This document shows positions 40,070-48,778 of a DNA stretch of 55,059 nt, piece by piece (positions within the stretch are counted from its first letter, which is position 1; every line of letters starts with the position of its first letter). This DNA comes from an uncultured Steroidobacter sp. Lineage in GTDB: Bacteria; Pseudomonadota; Gammaproteobacteria; Steroidobacterales; Steroidobacteraceae. The stretch spans positions 1 through 55,059 of the forward strand of contig CAMLEO010000010.1 of assembly GCA_946478975.1 (NCBI GenBank). The letters run 5' to 3'. Position numbers and translations under genes: made by a program. Below the pieces are notes generated by a model. The model did not search any database, was not told where the DNA came from, and saw only the letters and a program-made list of their open reading frames with translations.

Positions 40070-40696
40070 GTGAGCTTCTCGGATGAAGTCCTGCGAAAAA
40101 TAGCCCTGTTGCGAACCATGGACGCGGGGTTCGAGCTGTTCGGTGCGAGCACGCATCGCTACCAGTTCAATGCTCCGCTCAAAGCTGCAGAGGTTGCGGC
40201 CTTCGAGGCGAGTCACGCGCTGCGTCTTCCGGAGGACTATAGGGATTTCATCTTGAATGTCGGCAACGGCGGAGCCGGCCCATGCTATGGGATCTATCCC
40301 TTGCGACCGGAAGGCAACATTCATCCTGGCATGGTGAATCGAGCTCTGATCGATCTGTCCGTTCCTTTTCGTTGGGCCGAGCCCTGGAATGTGAATTGGC
40401 TCGCGCAGATCGATTGGGATGCCGGGGAACGGCCCGACGACCTCCGCCTGGAGGAGTATCTGGATGTCCGGCACATCGCTGGCACGCTGTGTATCTGCCA
40501 CGAGGGCTGCGGCGATTTCTGGCTGCTGGTCCTGCAAGGCAATGAGCGTGGCCATCTATGGATGGACGGCCGCGGTAATTTCAGCGGCATATTCCCGGAG
40601 AGCGATCCTCACGGCGCACGGCTGACTTTTTCGCAGTGGTATCGCAACTGGCTGGATGACTGTTTGCAGCGAGCCGGTGGTCAGATTCCAAAGTGA
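40070..40696 (+). CDS. SUKH (SMI1/KNR4) family protein
   Basis: 208 residues. LKAAEVAAFEASHALRLPED YRDFI-type opening followed by NVGNGGAGPCYGIYPL is the SUKH signature; ICHEGCGDFWLLVLQGNERG is the second conserved strand region. SUKH proteins are frequent immunity proteins in contact-dependent and other toxin systems, but many stand alone. GTG start with GGAGG four bases upstream. Its 3' end overlaps the convergent C80-like peptidase gene by 16 bases. Confidence 0.85.
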   Translation: MSFSDEVLRKIALLRTMDAGFELFGASTHRYQFNAPLKAAEVAAFEASHALRLPEDYRDFILNVGNGGAGPCYGIYPLRPEGNIHPGMVNRALIDLSVPFRWAEPWNVNWLAQIDWDAGERPDDLRLEEYLDVRHIAGTLCICHEGCGDFWLLVLQGNERGHLWMDGRGNFSGIFPESDPHGARLTFSQWYRNWLDDCLQRAGGQIPK

Positions 40697-41313
40697 TATT
40701 TCTCGCCGCTCGCAGAGTAAATGATCTTGGCGGGGTCCTTGCTGATATCGCCTTTCTTTGCCTGGTCTTTGCCTTTGCCGGGGGCTCGAAAGTACCTGGG
40801 CCCCTTGTCGGTGAAAACGATGGTTTTGCCGGCGTATTTATCCTTGGCGATAGCAGTGCCTTTCTGGAAATTGTAGCCGGCAACCTCGCATTTTACTGCC
40901 GGCAGCTGGTCCTTTGGAATTGCCAGCAGCTCGCGGAGCTTCCTGGCGCACTGATGTGTCTTGCAGCCGTAAAGAACAATGCGATGCACCGACTGCACCC
41001 CATGTTTGCGCAGCAGGTCGGCGATCTGTTGCGTGGTTCTGCCGGCGAAGGAACTGTCGGTGCCGTTGCCATGCCCGCACAGGTAGATCCGGGTATCGGC
41101 GTGGGACTTCAACAGCACTTCCCGGCGCTGTGGGTCGCTGGCATTCTCATAATCCAGGAACGTGACCATGTGGCCTTTGACGTTCATTCTGTGCGCGCGA
41201 TTTTCGGCCGCCTTGTCGATGACAGCCTCGCTCGGCGAGGAGTCGAAGATACTATCGAGTGTAATGTCCTTTGTTTCGGACTTTTGAAAATCCAGGACGA
41301 TGACCTGTGCCAT
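40681..41313 (-). CDS. Stand-alone C80-like (caspase-fold) cysteine peptidase
   Basis: 210 residues. H81 in IYLCGHGNGTDSSFAG and C117 in IVLYGCKTHQC are arranged as the His-Cys dyad of C80 peptidases, the autoprocessing domains of MARTX and clostridial glucosylating toxins; the FAG segment after the histidine also fits. A lysine-rich C-terminal third (GKTIVFTDKGPRYF onward) resembles the beta-flap region that binds inositol hexakisphosphate in those toxins. Here the domain is not attached to a toxin. GGAGG precedes the ATG. Possibly an effector or a processing enzyme; the convergent SUKH gene could encode its immunity protein. Confidence 0.7.
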   Translation of the reverse strand: MAQVIVLDFQKSETKDITLDSIFDSSPSEAVIDKAAENRAHRMNVKGHMVTFLDYENASDPQRREVLLKSHADTRIYLCGHGNGTDSSFAGRTTQQIADLLRKHGVQSVHRIVLYGCKTHQCARKLRELLAIPKDQLPAVKCEVAGYNFQKGTAIAKDKYAGKTIVFTDKGPRYFRAPGKGKDQAKKGDISKDPAKIIYSASGEKYHFGI

Positions 41314-41419
41314 GGGTCAGCCTCCAATCGCAAAGGCCTGGTTTTCGGCGCGGATGCAGCCACTGTAGGGCGGGCATCCGCGTTTCGCAATCGTGCACCG
41401 GCATAAACGAACGGGATGT

Positions 41420-41626
41420 CTACTTAGCACCGCTCAGCAGAGCTGCTGCGTGCGCTTGTGCATTCGTTGCAGCTCGTTCGTTCCGCAACTCTGCAACCGT
41501 ACAAATCGCGGTCGCTCGATCGGCAGAGCGGGCGCCGCTGAGCAAATCCGCTGCCTGCGATTGCGCGTCGGCAAGCGCCGCGCTGGTGGCGAGGATCATC
41601 GGAATCAAAACCAAAAGACGTTTCAT
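41420..41626 (-). CDS. Small exported protein with repeated AALLSGA motif
   Basis: 68 residues: signal peptide MKRLLVLIPMILATSAALA, then a helical 49-residue mature part with QAADLLSGAR near its start and HAAALLSGAK at its very end, and one cysteine. GGAG lies eight bases before ATG 41626. Small periplasmic proteins with such C-terminal motifs occur in other proteobacteria, without known role. Confidence 0.65.
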   Translation of the reverse strand: MKRLLVLIPMILATSAALADAQSQAADLLSGARSADRATAICTVAELRNERAATNAQAHAAALLSGAK

Positions 41627-41700
41627 GATGGATCTCCAAAGATCGTGAGCGTGCTGGAAAGAAACATTCGCCGGGGTGGTTGCGACGGCAGTGAATGCGT

Positions 41701-42510
41701 TCATATGTTCAGGCCCTTGCGAATGCCTGCGTCGACCAGCGAGGTCGGAGCAAATCTGCGCAGCAATCCAATTCGAGCTGCCACGGCGCCCGCTGTGTAT
41801 CTAAGTTTGGGATGAGCGGCTCTGGCGGCTTTCAACACCACCTCGGCGACGACGCTTGGCTCATCGGCGCTGGCCATCACTTGCGTCAACGTCTTGCTCA
41901 GCGCCGAGCGAATCTCTCGGTACTCATCGAGCTTTGCGTCCGGCTCCAGGAAATTCGCGCCGAACTGCGTCTTGGTGTAGGCGGGCTCGATGACCGACAC
42001 GCGGATGCCCCGGGTGCGCAGCTCATGGTCGAGCGATTCGGAATATCCCTCGACCGCATGTTTGGTGGCGGCATAGAGTGCCCCGTAGGGCTGCGGCACC
42101 AGGCCGAGCACGGATCCAATGTTGATGATGCGGCCGCTGCCCTGGCGCCGCATGTGTGGCACGACCGCGCGCGTCATTCGAACGATGCCGAAGAAGTTGG
42201 TATCGAAGATCGCGCGCGCCTGGTCGAGCGAGCTTTCTTCTGCCCCGGCCGGTGCGACACCAAAGCCGGCGTTGTTGACCAGCAGGTCGATACGACCTTC
42301 CACCTTGATCAAGCGACTGACGGCGGCTGCGACCGATGCGTCGTCGGTCACGTCGAGCGCCAGCATCTCGAATGAGTGCTGGCCGGTTCGAGCGCCGCGT
42401 CTGCTGGTGCCGTAGACCTTGTAGCCCGCCTGCGCGAGTCGTTCTGCCGTTGCTTCGCCGATGCCTGAAGAGGCGCCGGTAACGAGTGCGATCGGATGTT
42501 TGCTGCTCAT
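41701..42510 (-). CDS. Short-chain dehydrogenase/reductase
   Basis: 269 residues, classical SDR: cofactor motif TGASSGIG (residues 11-18), NNAGFGV, and catalytic YAATKHAVEGYS. TSRRG after the second strand suggests NADP(H). ATG 42510 is used because it starts the Rossmann fold directly and is preceded by a palindromic operator, 26-43 bases upstream, shared with the neighbouring TetR gene. Likely part of a stress or detoxification response under that regulator. Confidence 0.9.
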   Translation of the reverse strand: MSSKHPIALVTGASSGIGEATAERLAQAGYKVYGTSRRGARTGQHSFEMLALDVTDDASVAAAVSRLIKVEGRIDLLVNNAGFGVAPAGAEESSLDQARAIFDTNFFGIVRMTRAVVPHMRRQGSGRIINIGSVLGLVPQPYGALYAATKHAVEGYSESLDHELRTRGIRVSVIEPAYTKTQFGANFLEPDAKLDEYREIRSALSKTLTQVMASADEPSVVAEVVLKAARAAHPKLRYTAGAVAARIGLLRRFAPTSLVDAGIRKGLNI

Positions 42511-42535
42511 GGAAGTGCCCCTGAATTCGCTGTAG

Positions 42536-42553
42536 ATATGATGATCGTCATAT
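42536..42553. promoter_or_regulatory. TetR operator copy 1, upstream of the SDR gene
   Basis: ATATGATGATCGTCATAT, a palindrome with one mismatched pair, nearly identical to the site at the TetR start codon (43177-43192). Both contain ATGATGATC. Confidence 0.75.
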
Positions 42554-42595
42554 TTGGATTCGAACAAAAACGTCGTGACGGAACCATGAATGAAA

Positions 42596-43177
42596 CTAAC
42601 GGTCGGTTGGAGTGAGGTGCTTGAGTGCCGCTGTGCGTACGGCGTTTGCAAGCTTTGGATCGTCGACAGCACGAGCCAGGAGCAATGCTCCGACCATCGT
42701 CGACACCGTGACCAGAGCCCGCTCATGCGCACCCGGTTGTCCCCAGTCCGGCGACTGGCGCGCGACGAGATCGATCATCTCTTTGATACGAGCCGTGGCA
42801 GCACGCCGCACTTCGGGCGCCTGGCGCGGCATCTCCGAACCCAGCCCAGCGACCGGGCAAACGACTTCCGCGCTTTCAACGTGCTCTTTCGAGAGATACA
42901 GCTCCGCCATCTTTTGTAACGCCCGTTGCGGTGGGGCTGTGGAGGCGACCCGCGCCAGGGTGGCGACACTGTCGGCCCCGGCGCGATCGGCAGCTTCGGC
43001 GAGCATCGCTTCACGAGAGTCGAAATGAGCATAGAAGCCGCCATGGGTGAGGCCGGCCTCCTTCATGATGCCGGGAACGCTCGTACCCCCGTAGCCGCTC
43101 CGGCGGATCGCGCGGGAGGCCGCCTCGACGATGCGATCGTGAGTGGCTTCCTTACGGTTGGGGGTGGGGCGCTTCAT
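42596..43177 (-). CDS. TetR/AcrR family regulator of the SDR gene
   Basis: 193 residues: MKRPTPNRKEATHDRIVEAA, helix-turn-helix with SGYGGTSVPGIMKEAGLTHG and FYAHFDSREAML (the GGFYAHF form of the recognition region). C-terminal domain with cysteine in AEVVCPVAGLGSEM. Start ATG 43177 lies directly against a perfect operator palindrome, so no leader with Shine-Dalgarno remains; translation may be leaderless. The SDR gene follows in the same direction, 85 bases downstream, with a second operator. Confidence 0.9.
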   Translation of the reverse strand: MKRPTPNRKEATHDRIVEAASRAIRRSGYGGTSVPGIMKEAGLTHGGFYAHFDSREAMLAEAADRAGADSVATLARVASTAPPQRALQKMAELYLSKEHVESAEVVCPVAGLGSEMPRQAPEVRRAATARIKEMIDLVARQSPDWGQPGAHERALVTVSTMVGALLLARAVDDPKLANAVRTAALKHLTPTDR

Positions 43178-43192
43178 ATGATGATCATCATA
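43177..43192. promoter_or_regulatory. TetR operator copy 2, at the TetR start
   Basis: TATGATGATCATCATA is a perfect 16-base palindrome abutting the TetR start codon on the minus strand. Its match to the site at 42536-42553 indicates autoregulation together with control of the SDR gene. Confidence 0.8.
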
Positions 43193-43211
43193 CACGGTCC
43201 GGCGGCAAATG

Positions 43212-43823
43212 CTAGCCCCGATTCCGTGACAGGCTCGCCACTTGCTCCTTGAGGGCGCGATTCTCGTCCAATAACGCTGCGACGAGCTTCTCGACTTCGG
43301 CCTGGGTGTAACGAGGCGTGATGTGCTGCGGGCAGTTCCAGTCGAACGCCTCGACGTGAATGATGAAGCTGCGTTCAACCCGCCCGCGATAGCCGGACAA
43401 CCGCAGTTTCTCCAGCAGCTCGGAGTCCGAATCGATCAGTTGTGCATGGCCGAGCAGTTTGAGGCGCCGCTGGTTGGGATAGTCCATGAAGAACAGCGCG
43501 ACCCGATCGTCCCGCCGCACATTGCCGGTGCTGATGTACTGTCGATTGCCTCGGAAGTCGACGAAGCCCAGCGTCTTTGGATCCAGAACGCGCACGAAGC
43601 CAACCGGTCCGCCGCGATGTTGCAGGTAGGGCCAGCCGGTCTCGCTCACGCTGGCCATGTAGAAGCTGTCACGGGCGCCGATGAATGTGACTTCCCGCTC
43701 GCCGAGCGCATCGTTGAAGTCCGGCCCGCCTTCCACGGCCTCATAATGCTCCCGGCTGCCAAGCGCTTCCTGCATCTCGCGAACCGACGGCGTGAACGCA
43801 ATCTCTGCAAACTTATGCCCCAT
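43212..43823 (-). CDS. Pyridoxamine 5'-phosphate oxidase-like FMN-binding protein
   Basis: 203 residues, starting MGHKFAEIAFTPSV as in the family. Split-barrel core with ARDSFYMASVSETGWPYLQH, LGFVDFRGNRQYISTGNV and DDRVALFFMDYPNQRRLKLL, residues that bind FMN in PNPOx-like proteins, and a C-terminal coiled coil (VEKLVAALLDENRALKEQ). Probably a flavin- or F420-type reductase, not true PdxH. ATG 43823 is preferred to GTG 43832. Divergent from a LysR gene, which likely controls it. Confidence 0.88.
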   Translation of the reverse strand: MGHKFAEIAFTPSVREMQEALGSREHYEAVEGGPDFNDALGEREVTFIGARDSFYMASVSETGWPYLQHRGGPVGFVRVLDPKTLGFVDFRGNRQYISTGNVRRDDRVALFFMDYPNQRRLKLLGHAQLIDSDSELLEKLRLSGYRGRVERSFIIHVEAFDWNCPQHITPRYTQAEVEKLVAALLDENRALKEQVASLSRNRG

Positions 43824-43937
43824 GGGAGTCACCGTCTGAATGGAAACGGAGTATTTTGACGAGTTCTGCCGAAGAGAATAATCGTCATGGCCGACAATGC
43901 AGTCTTGCAGTCATTACAACAATCCGAGGAACATTGA

Positions 43938-44825
43938 ATGGACAGACTGCAACAGATGAGCGTGTTTGTCGCCGTAGCGGAAGAGCGGGGCTTCGCCGCG
44001 GCCGCGCGACGACTGCGCCTGTCGGCCCCGGCGGTGACGCGAGCCATCGCCGAGCTCGAACGACGTTTGGGAGTGTCTTTGCTACGTCGGTCGACCCGCT
44101 TTGTTCGCGCGACTGAAGTCGGCGAGCGATACCTGGAAGATGCCCGGCGTGTGCTCGCAGATGCCGACGCAGCGGACGAGGGCGCTGCCGGGTCGCATGC
44201 CGAAGCTCGTGGGCGACTCGCGATCACCGCGCCATCGCTGTTCGGTCGCATGTTCGTCATGCCGGGCATCGTCGATTATCTTCAGCGCTACCCGGGCACG
44301 CAGGTTGCTGCGGTATTCGTCGACCGTGTCGTCAACTTACTCGAAGAAGGCTTCGACGTCGGTGTTCGCATCGGCACGTTGCAGGATTCGAGCTTGCGAG
44401 CCCGGCGCGTGGGTGAGGAGCGAATCGTCGTATGCGCGTCGCCCGAGTATTTGAAACAACAGGGCACGCCTCGCTCGCCGCGGGATTTGCTCAAGCATTC
44501 GCTGATCTATTCCGATGCAGGCAACGGTTTTCTCGATTGGCGCTTCGACGGCAAGCCGTTGTCCGTGGAGTCTCGCCTCTCGGTGAACACCAATGACGGC
44601 GCCATCGAGGCGGCACTGCGAGGATTCGGCCTCGCTCGTGCGTTGTCCTACCAGGTTGCGCGCTACTGCGAGTCAGGCGAGCTGACGCTGGTGCTGGAAA
44701 AGCACGAGCCGCCGCCGAGGCCCATTCATATCGTCCATCGCGAAGGCCGCCAGGCCTCGGCGAAAGTCAGGACGTTCGTGGATCTGATGTTCGATCGCCT
44801 GGCTGGCGATATGAAACGGGTTTGA
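43938..44825 (+). CDS. LysR family transcriptional regulator
   Basis: 295 residues. N-terminal winged helix (FVAVAEERGFAAAARRLRLS, VTRAIAELERRLGVSLLRRS) and a substrate-binding domain (LAITAPSLFGRMFVMPGI). Belongs to the broad group with DRLQQMSVFVAV starts that usually regulate a divergently transcribed oxidoreductase, here the PNPOx-like gene 115 bases away. Confidence 0.92.
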   Translation: MDRLQQMSVFVAVAEERGFAAAARRLRLSAPAVTRAIAELERRLGVSLLRRSTRFVRATEVGERYLEDARRVLADADAADEGAAGSHAEARGRLAITAPSLFGRMFVMPGIVDYLQRYPGTQVAAVFVDRVVNLLEEGFDVGVRIGTLQDSSLRARRVGEERIVVCASPEYLKQQGTPRSPRDLLKHSLIYSDAGNGFLDWRFDGKPLSVESRLSVNTNDGAIEAALRGFGLARALSYQVARYCESGELTLVLEKHEPPPRPIHIVHREGRQASAKVRTFVDLMFDRLAGDMKRV

Positions 44826-44834
44826 ACGCGTGTA

Positions 44835-45044
44835 TCACGATTCTTTCGTGTGGTGCTGCCGATGATGCCCGCCGTGCATGAAGATGTGCATGAGAGGGCA
44901 CGCTAACAACAGCGCAAACGGCAGCCATTCGAGCGCGTGCACTCGGTGTGCAACGAGCACGTACGCGGCGGTGAGTGCCGCAAGAATCCAACCACCGATT
45001 ACCAGCACCGATCGAGCCAACGAAGAACTACGCGCGCCATTCAT
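44835..45044 (-). CDS. DUF2933 small membrane protein
   Basis: 69 residues: one or two hydrophobic helices (LVIGGWILAALTAAYVLVA, FALLLACPLMHIFMH) ending in the DUF2933 hallmark CPLMHIFMHGGHHRQHH, a cysteine/histidine-rich metal-binding-like tail. ATG 45044 has AGGAGG nine bases upstream, so the longer upstream frame is not used. DUF2933 proteins often accompany copper or heavy-metal resistance genes; no such genes are adjacent. Confidence 0.85.
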   Translation of the reverse strand: MNGARSSSLARSVLVIGGWILAALTAAYVLVAHRVHALEWLPFALLLACPLMHIFMHGGHHRQHHTKES

Positions 45045-45244
45045 TTGATAAAGCCTCCTGCCTGCATGCCGCCAGTATTCGCTCAATCGCGTCAGTTGCA
45101 TGCTGGGGGATGCGCGGAAGGCGGTTCGGGTAGCTCTAAGAGCGCAGTACCCGAGGGAACCTACGCGGCGTTCCTTAGTGGACCGAGTTCCACGTCGCCT
45201 CAGAATCCCGGTCCTGGCGCTCGCAGCGGGGCAGGAGAATCGAC

Positions 45245-45662
45245 ATGGATCAGATAATGGAAGCGACGATCGAAACATCCTTCGAACGGCCGCTGGGGCA
45301 TATGCTGCCGCGTCACTATGAGGCCGCTGCGTTTATCGACCGCAGCCCGGAGGCAGTGTTCGCACACCTGGACGATCACAGCCGGCTGTCCTCCCATATG
45401 AATCAATCTTCCTGGATGATGGGCGGCGGCAAGATGCAGCTGCGAATGGATGAGCACGAAGGCAGGGCGGTGGGATCGAGCATATCGAATGGGTTTCGAC
45501 GTGACGACGGAAGGAACCGGCTCGAGGGTGCGCATCTTCATCGACTATGCGTTGCCCGAACGCGGCTTCACGAAGTTATTGGGTCTGCTCGCCGGCGACT
45601 GGTATGCGAAGTGGTGTACGCAGCAGATGCTGGGCGATCTAACAACCCACTTCGCTTCGTAG
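45245..45662 (+). pseudogene. SRPBCC family gene with internal deletion and frameshift
   Basis: The first frame, with GCAGGAG before the ATG, gives MLPRHYEAAAFIDRSPEAVF and HLDDHSRLSSHMNQSSWMM, a START/SRPBCC N terminus. After GRAVGS (about 45480) the family sequence continues in another frame as YRMGFDVTTEGTGSRVRIF through WCTQQMLGDLTTHFAS to TAG 45662. The central strands expected between these parts are missing, so this is a deletion combined with a frame change at about 45475-45490. Unlikely to give a folded product. Confidence 0.8.
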
Positions 45663-45764
45663 GACGCTGCGCGCTGCCGGGCATAGACAATAGGAAATAA
45701 CCACGCAACGCTCGTCATCGGCGCCGGGCTCCGCGGGCGGAGGTGTCCGGCGCCGGTCGCCTGC

Positions 45765-46571
45765 TCAAAACCCCCGCGACACGCCGATCAGCGCTGATAA
45801 GGTGCCGTTGCTGTCCGGCTCCAGGAACGGGCTGTTCTTGATCTCGTCGGGCAGGAAGCTGTATTTGATGAACGCCAGGAACGTCCAGTGCTTGCCAAAG
45901 AAGCGCATGACGTTCACGCCGACATGAGGAATACTGGCGGCGCCAGGTTTGTAATTGAGCGCGCCACGGGCAACTTCCTTGTCCAGCGTGCCGTAGTAAT
46001 AGTTGGCAGTATCGTCGGATAAGAATGTCACGCCGACGTTGGGCGTCACCATCGTCTGTCCCCAATGCAATGGATAGCCATATTGAAGGGAATATTGCTG
46101 TCCGCCGCTGCGATCCGTGACATCCGTCAGCAACTCGACTTCGAGTTCGCCGGCACTGCCGCTCCACTTGGCGGTGACGCCCGCATCCAGGCTGTGCTCT
46201 CGATCTTCCAGCTGACGAGGGTCGAGGCCATTCGCCATCAATTGGCGGCTGCTGAGGTCGTCGATGTTGAAGCCGTCGAATCTGAATTGTGCAATGGCCG
46301 CCAGCTCGAAGGCATCGTTGCGAACAAACTGCCAGCCGGCCCGGATGCCTTGAAAGAAGAATTTCTCTCCTTCATAGCTGATGAGGGGCACCGGCACGAT
46401 GCGCATGCCTTCGCCTGCATAGGGGCTGTCCGACATGACAGCGCCGATACCCAGCCCCCAGGGCGAGTGAGGCCCTTCCGGCGGGGAACCGTCGTCGCCC
46501 GGCGGAGCCGACTGCGCCATCACGGCGGCCGACGATCCGGCCAGCAGGCTGAATAACAAAAGTTTCTTCAT
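45765..46571 (-). CDS. MipA/OmpV family outer membrane protein
   Basis: 268 residues: signal peptide MKKLLLFSLLAGSSAAVMAQ, Pro/Gly-rich linker, then the OmpV barrel beginning PWGLGIGAVMSDSPYAGEG and ending in SALIGVSRGF. MipA scaffolds murein-synthesising and -degrading enzymes in E. coli; OmpV relatives are porin-like. A response-regulator box sits 54-70 bases upstream of the start, matching boxes at the adjacent two-component/RND promoter. Confidence 0.92.
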   Translation of the reverse strand: MKKLLLFSLLAGSSAAVMAQSAPPGDDGSPPEGPHSPWGLGIGAVMSDSPYAGEGMRIVPVPLISYEGEKFFFQGIRAGWQFVRNDAFELAAIAQFRFDGFNIDDLSSRQLMANGLDPRQLEDREHSLDAGVTAKWSGSAGELEVELLTDVTDRSGGQQYSLQYGYPLHWGQTMVTPNVGVTFLSDDTANYYYGTLDKEVARGALNYKPGAASIPHVGVNVMRFFGKHWTFLAFIKYSFLPDEIKNSPFLEPDSNGTLSALIGVSRGF

Positions 46572-46624
46572 TGCAACCCAATCCTCGTGCTGAAGCGAAA
46601 CACGCCGACAGCATGCAGCTTGGG

Positions 46625-46641
46625 ATGTCGGAGAAATGTCG
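46625..46641. promoter_or_regulatory. Response-regulator box upstream of MipA gene
   Basis: ATGTCG-GAGAA-ATGTCG, two direct hexamers with an 11-base period, the spacing expected for a tandem OmpR/PhoB-type dimer. The same motif occurs twice at 48779-48829. Confidence 0.7.
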
Positions 46642-46666
46642 GGCGGCGTTCACCCGACGCACCTGG

Positions 46667-47998
46667 TCAGGGCGGGTCGGTTTCGATCAGCAAGCTTCCG
46701 CTCACGTCCAGTCGCGCGCGCGTGCCGCACAAAGGCGGTGTTTCGATGGAGAAATGCCAGCCGAAGCGGTCGCAAATGCGACTGATCAAAAACATTCCCA
46801 GGCCTTGTCCCGGTATGGGCATGGCCGCACGCAGGCTGTCGCGATAGCGGCGCGCCGCTTCGACGGGGTCGAAGCCGATGCCGGAGTCGGCGATACAAAT
46901 CACGCCAGCGCGCAGCGAAACCTCGATGCAACCTTCGGAGGTATTCTCGACGGCGTTGCGTATCAGGTTGCCGACAGCGATTCGAACCATCGCTTCGGGC
47001 GCATCGATGACGGTGGGCTCGAGGTCCAGGACATGCAGGCGCACGGGCTTATGCCCCAGCAGATGCTCGTGATCGTTCACCAGTTTCGGCAGGAGCATAT
47101 GAATCGCAGTCAGCTCCTGAGCGCCAGCGGCGGGCGACGTCTCCCGCGCCAGGTACAGCAGCGCGACCATGATCTCCGCGAGCGACTCGACCGTGCCTCG
47201 AATGCGTTCCAGTGCGGGCTGCGCCGTCGCCGGCAGCTCCTGTTTGTGTAGCACGTCCACGGCACCGGCGATCACCGCGATCGGCGTTCTGAATTCGTGG
47301 CTGGCCTGATCTAACAAACTGCGCTCGCGCTCGATGAACCTTTCCACCCGCTCCAGGTGCGCGTTGCTGGCGCGCGCGATGATCTGTATCTCCTGCTGGC
47401 GATAGGTGGTCGGCAGGCGCTGTCCCTTGATCGCGGGATCGATGGCCTGCATGCGACCTGCCAGGTCTCGGACGGGGCGCACGAGATTGTGATGCAGCCA
47501 GCCGATCACCGCCGCGATGAGTGCAAGGAAGACCACGCCCCAGACGCCGGTCAGGACGGCATCGTGGTTCTGTTGCGCTTCGAGCTCGCCGATGTCGAGA
47601 TACGTGACCAGCTTCCCGGCTCCCATCGGCGTGATCAGCGCATGAAATGTTTCATCGGGGTCGTCGTACGTCGACCAGTCTTCCGACCATCCCTCCGAGG
47701 AGTAGTAGCCCGGGGCGAGCGGCTGCAGGAACGCCGGCATGCCCGGCGCCGGTTCATCGTCGTGGACGATCCAGGAGCGAAGGATGCCAGCCCGCGGCAG
47801 GGGCGCATCCGCATGCAGTGCCCGCTGCTCGGCATAATTCTCGGCCACCGATTCGAGGATGTTGCGCCAGATCGGATGTTCGACCAGTGTCTGGCTGCGA
47901 TACGATTGCCATGTCAGCGTGGCAATCGTCAGCAAGCCAAAGGCCATCAGCGCGACGCTGATCCACCAGTGCAGGCTGTTGGTTCTATCGTGCTTCAT
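46667..47998 (-). CDS. Sensor histidine kinase of the MipA/RND regulon
   Basis: 443 residues. Membrane helices at about 11-31 and 150-172 flank a periplasmic sensor of some 115 residues; HAMP follows, then HisKA with H234 in LLDQASHEFRTPIAVIAGAV and an ATPase domain with LIRNAVENT, DSGIGFD and GQGLGMFLI. QseC/PmrB-type layout. Overlaps its response regulator gene by four bases. The ligand is unknown; the target genes suggest envelope or toxic-compound stress. Confidence 0.92.
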   Translation of the reverse strand: MKHDRTNSLHWWISVALMAFGLLTIATLTWQSYRSQTLVEHPIWRNILESVAENYAEQRALHADAPLPRAGILRSWIVHDDEPAPGMPAFLQPLAPGYYSSEGWSEDWSTYDDPDETFHALITPMGAGKLVTYLDIGELEAQQNHDAVLTGVWGVVFLALIAAVIGWLHHNLVRPVRDLAGRMQAIDPAIKGQRLPTTYRQQEIQIIARASNAHLERVERFIERERSLLDQASHEFRTPIAVIAGAVDVLHKQELPATAQPALERIRGTVESLAEIMVALLYLARETSPAAGAQELTAIHMLLPKLVNDHEHLLGHKPVRLHVLDLEPTVIDAPEAMVRIAVGNLIRNAVENTSEGCIEVSLRAGVICIADSGIGFDPVEAARRYRDSLRAAMPIPGQGLGMFLISRICDRFGWHFSIETPPLCGTRARLDVSGSLLIETDPP

Positions 47999-48690
47999 GT
48001 CGATTCACCCAAGCGATAGCCGACGCCGGAGATCGTGTGCAGCAGCTTGCGTTCTGACTCTTGATCGATCGCGCGGCGAAGCACGTACATATGTGACCGC
48101 AACAGATCGATCTGCGGCGTCTCATCGCCCCACGCAGTTTGTTCCAAACGCTCGCGCGCGACCACCTTGGGGCTTTCTCGCATCAACAGCTCCAGCAACG
48201 CTCGACTGGTCCGTGACAGCTGCACTCGTCGGCTGCCCCGCGTCACCTCCAGGGTCCTGAGATTGAAGATCAGATCCGCGACGGCGAGGACGTGATCCGG
48301 CGCCATCGATTGGCGTCGACGTGCGACCAGCGAGCGCAAACGAATCTCCAGCTCCGGCAGCGCGACCGGCTTCACCAGGTAGTCGTCGAGGCCCGATTCA
48401 AAGCCGTCGATCTTGTCGGCCAGTTGATCGCGCGCCGTCAGCATGATGACCGGCACTGCTATCTGCTCATCGTTGCGCAACCTGCGCAGCACCGTCAGGC
48501 CGTCCATGCGCGGCAGGTTCCAATCGAGCACGACGGCGTCGTATTTCTTGGTCGCCGCCAGGTTCAGTCCCGATATGCCGTCGGGGGCCGCATCCAGCGA
48601 ATGCCCGCACGCTTCGAGATAGTCGTAGATGTTGGCCGCCAGTTGAGCGTTGTCTTCGATGATCAGGATCGACAGCGAGGTCTCGTTCAC
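47995..48690 (-). CDS. OmpR family response regulator of the MipA/RND regulon
   Basis: 231 residues. Receiver with LSILIIEDNAQLAANI, D56 in YDAVVLDWNLPRMDG and K in DDYLVKPVA, then an OmpR winged helix (SRTSRALLELLMRESPKVVA, RSHMYVLRRAID, HTISGVGYRLGE). GTG 48690 is taken as the start because it leads directly into the receiver; a TTG at 48726 would add a twelve-residue stretch unlike the family. Divergent from the RND operon with two inverted copies of its likely binding box between them. Confidence 0.92.
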   Translation of the reverse strand: MNETSLSILIIEDNAQLAANIYDYLEACGHSLDAAPDGISGLNLAATKKYDAVVLDWNLPRMDGLTVLRRLRNDEQIAVPVIMLTARDQLADKIDGFESGLDDYLVKPVALPELEIRLRSLVARRRQSMAPDHVLAVADLIFNLRTLEVTRGSRRVQLSRTSRALLELLMRESPKVVARERLEQTAWGDETPQIDLLRSHMYVLRRAIDQESERKLLHTISGVGYRLGEST

Positions 48691-48778
48691 GATGTATCCA
48701 GACGGCGGCCCGAATTCGCCAGGCAAACATCATAGCCTGCACCGGGCCAGGCCGTGTCCACCGCAGGATACCCGTGGG

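Noticed and set aside
43212..43823. Pyridoxine 5'-phosphate oxidase PdxH
   Set aside because: The fold matches the FMN split barrel, but the PdxH substrate motifs are absent and the C terminus is a coiled coil.
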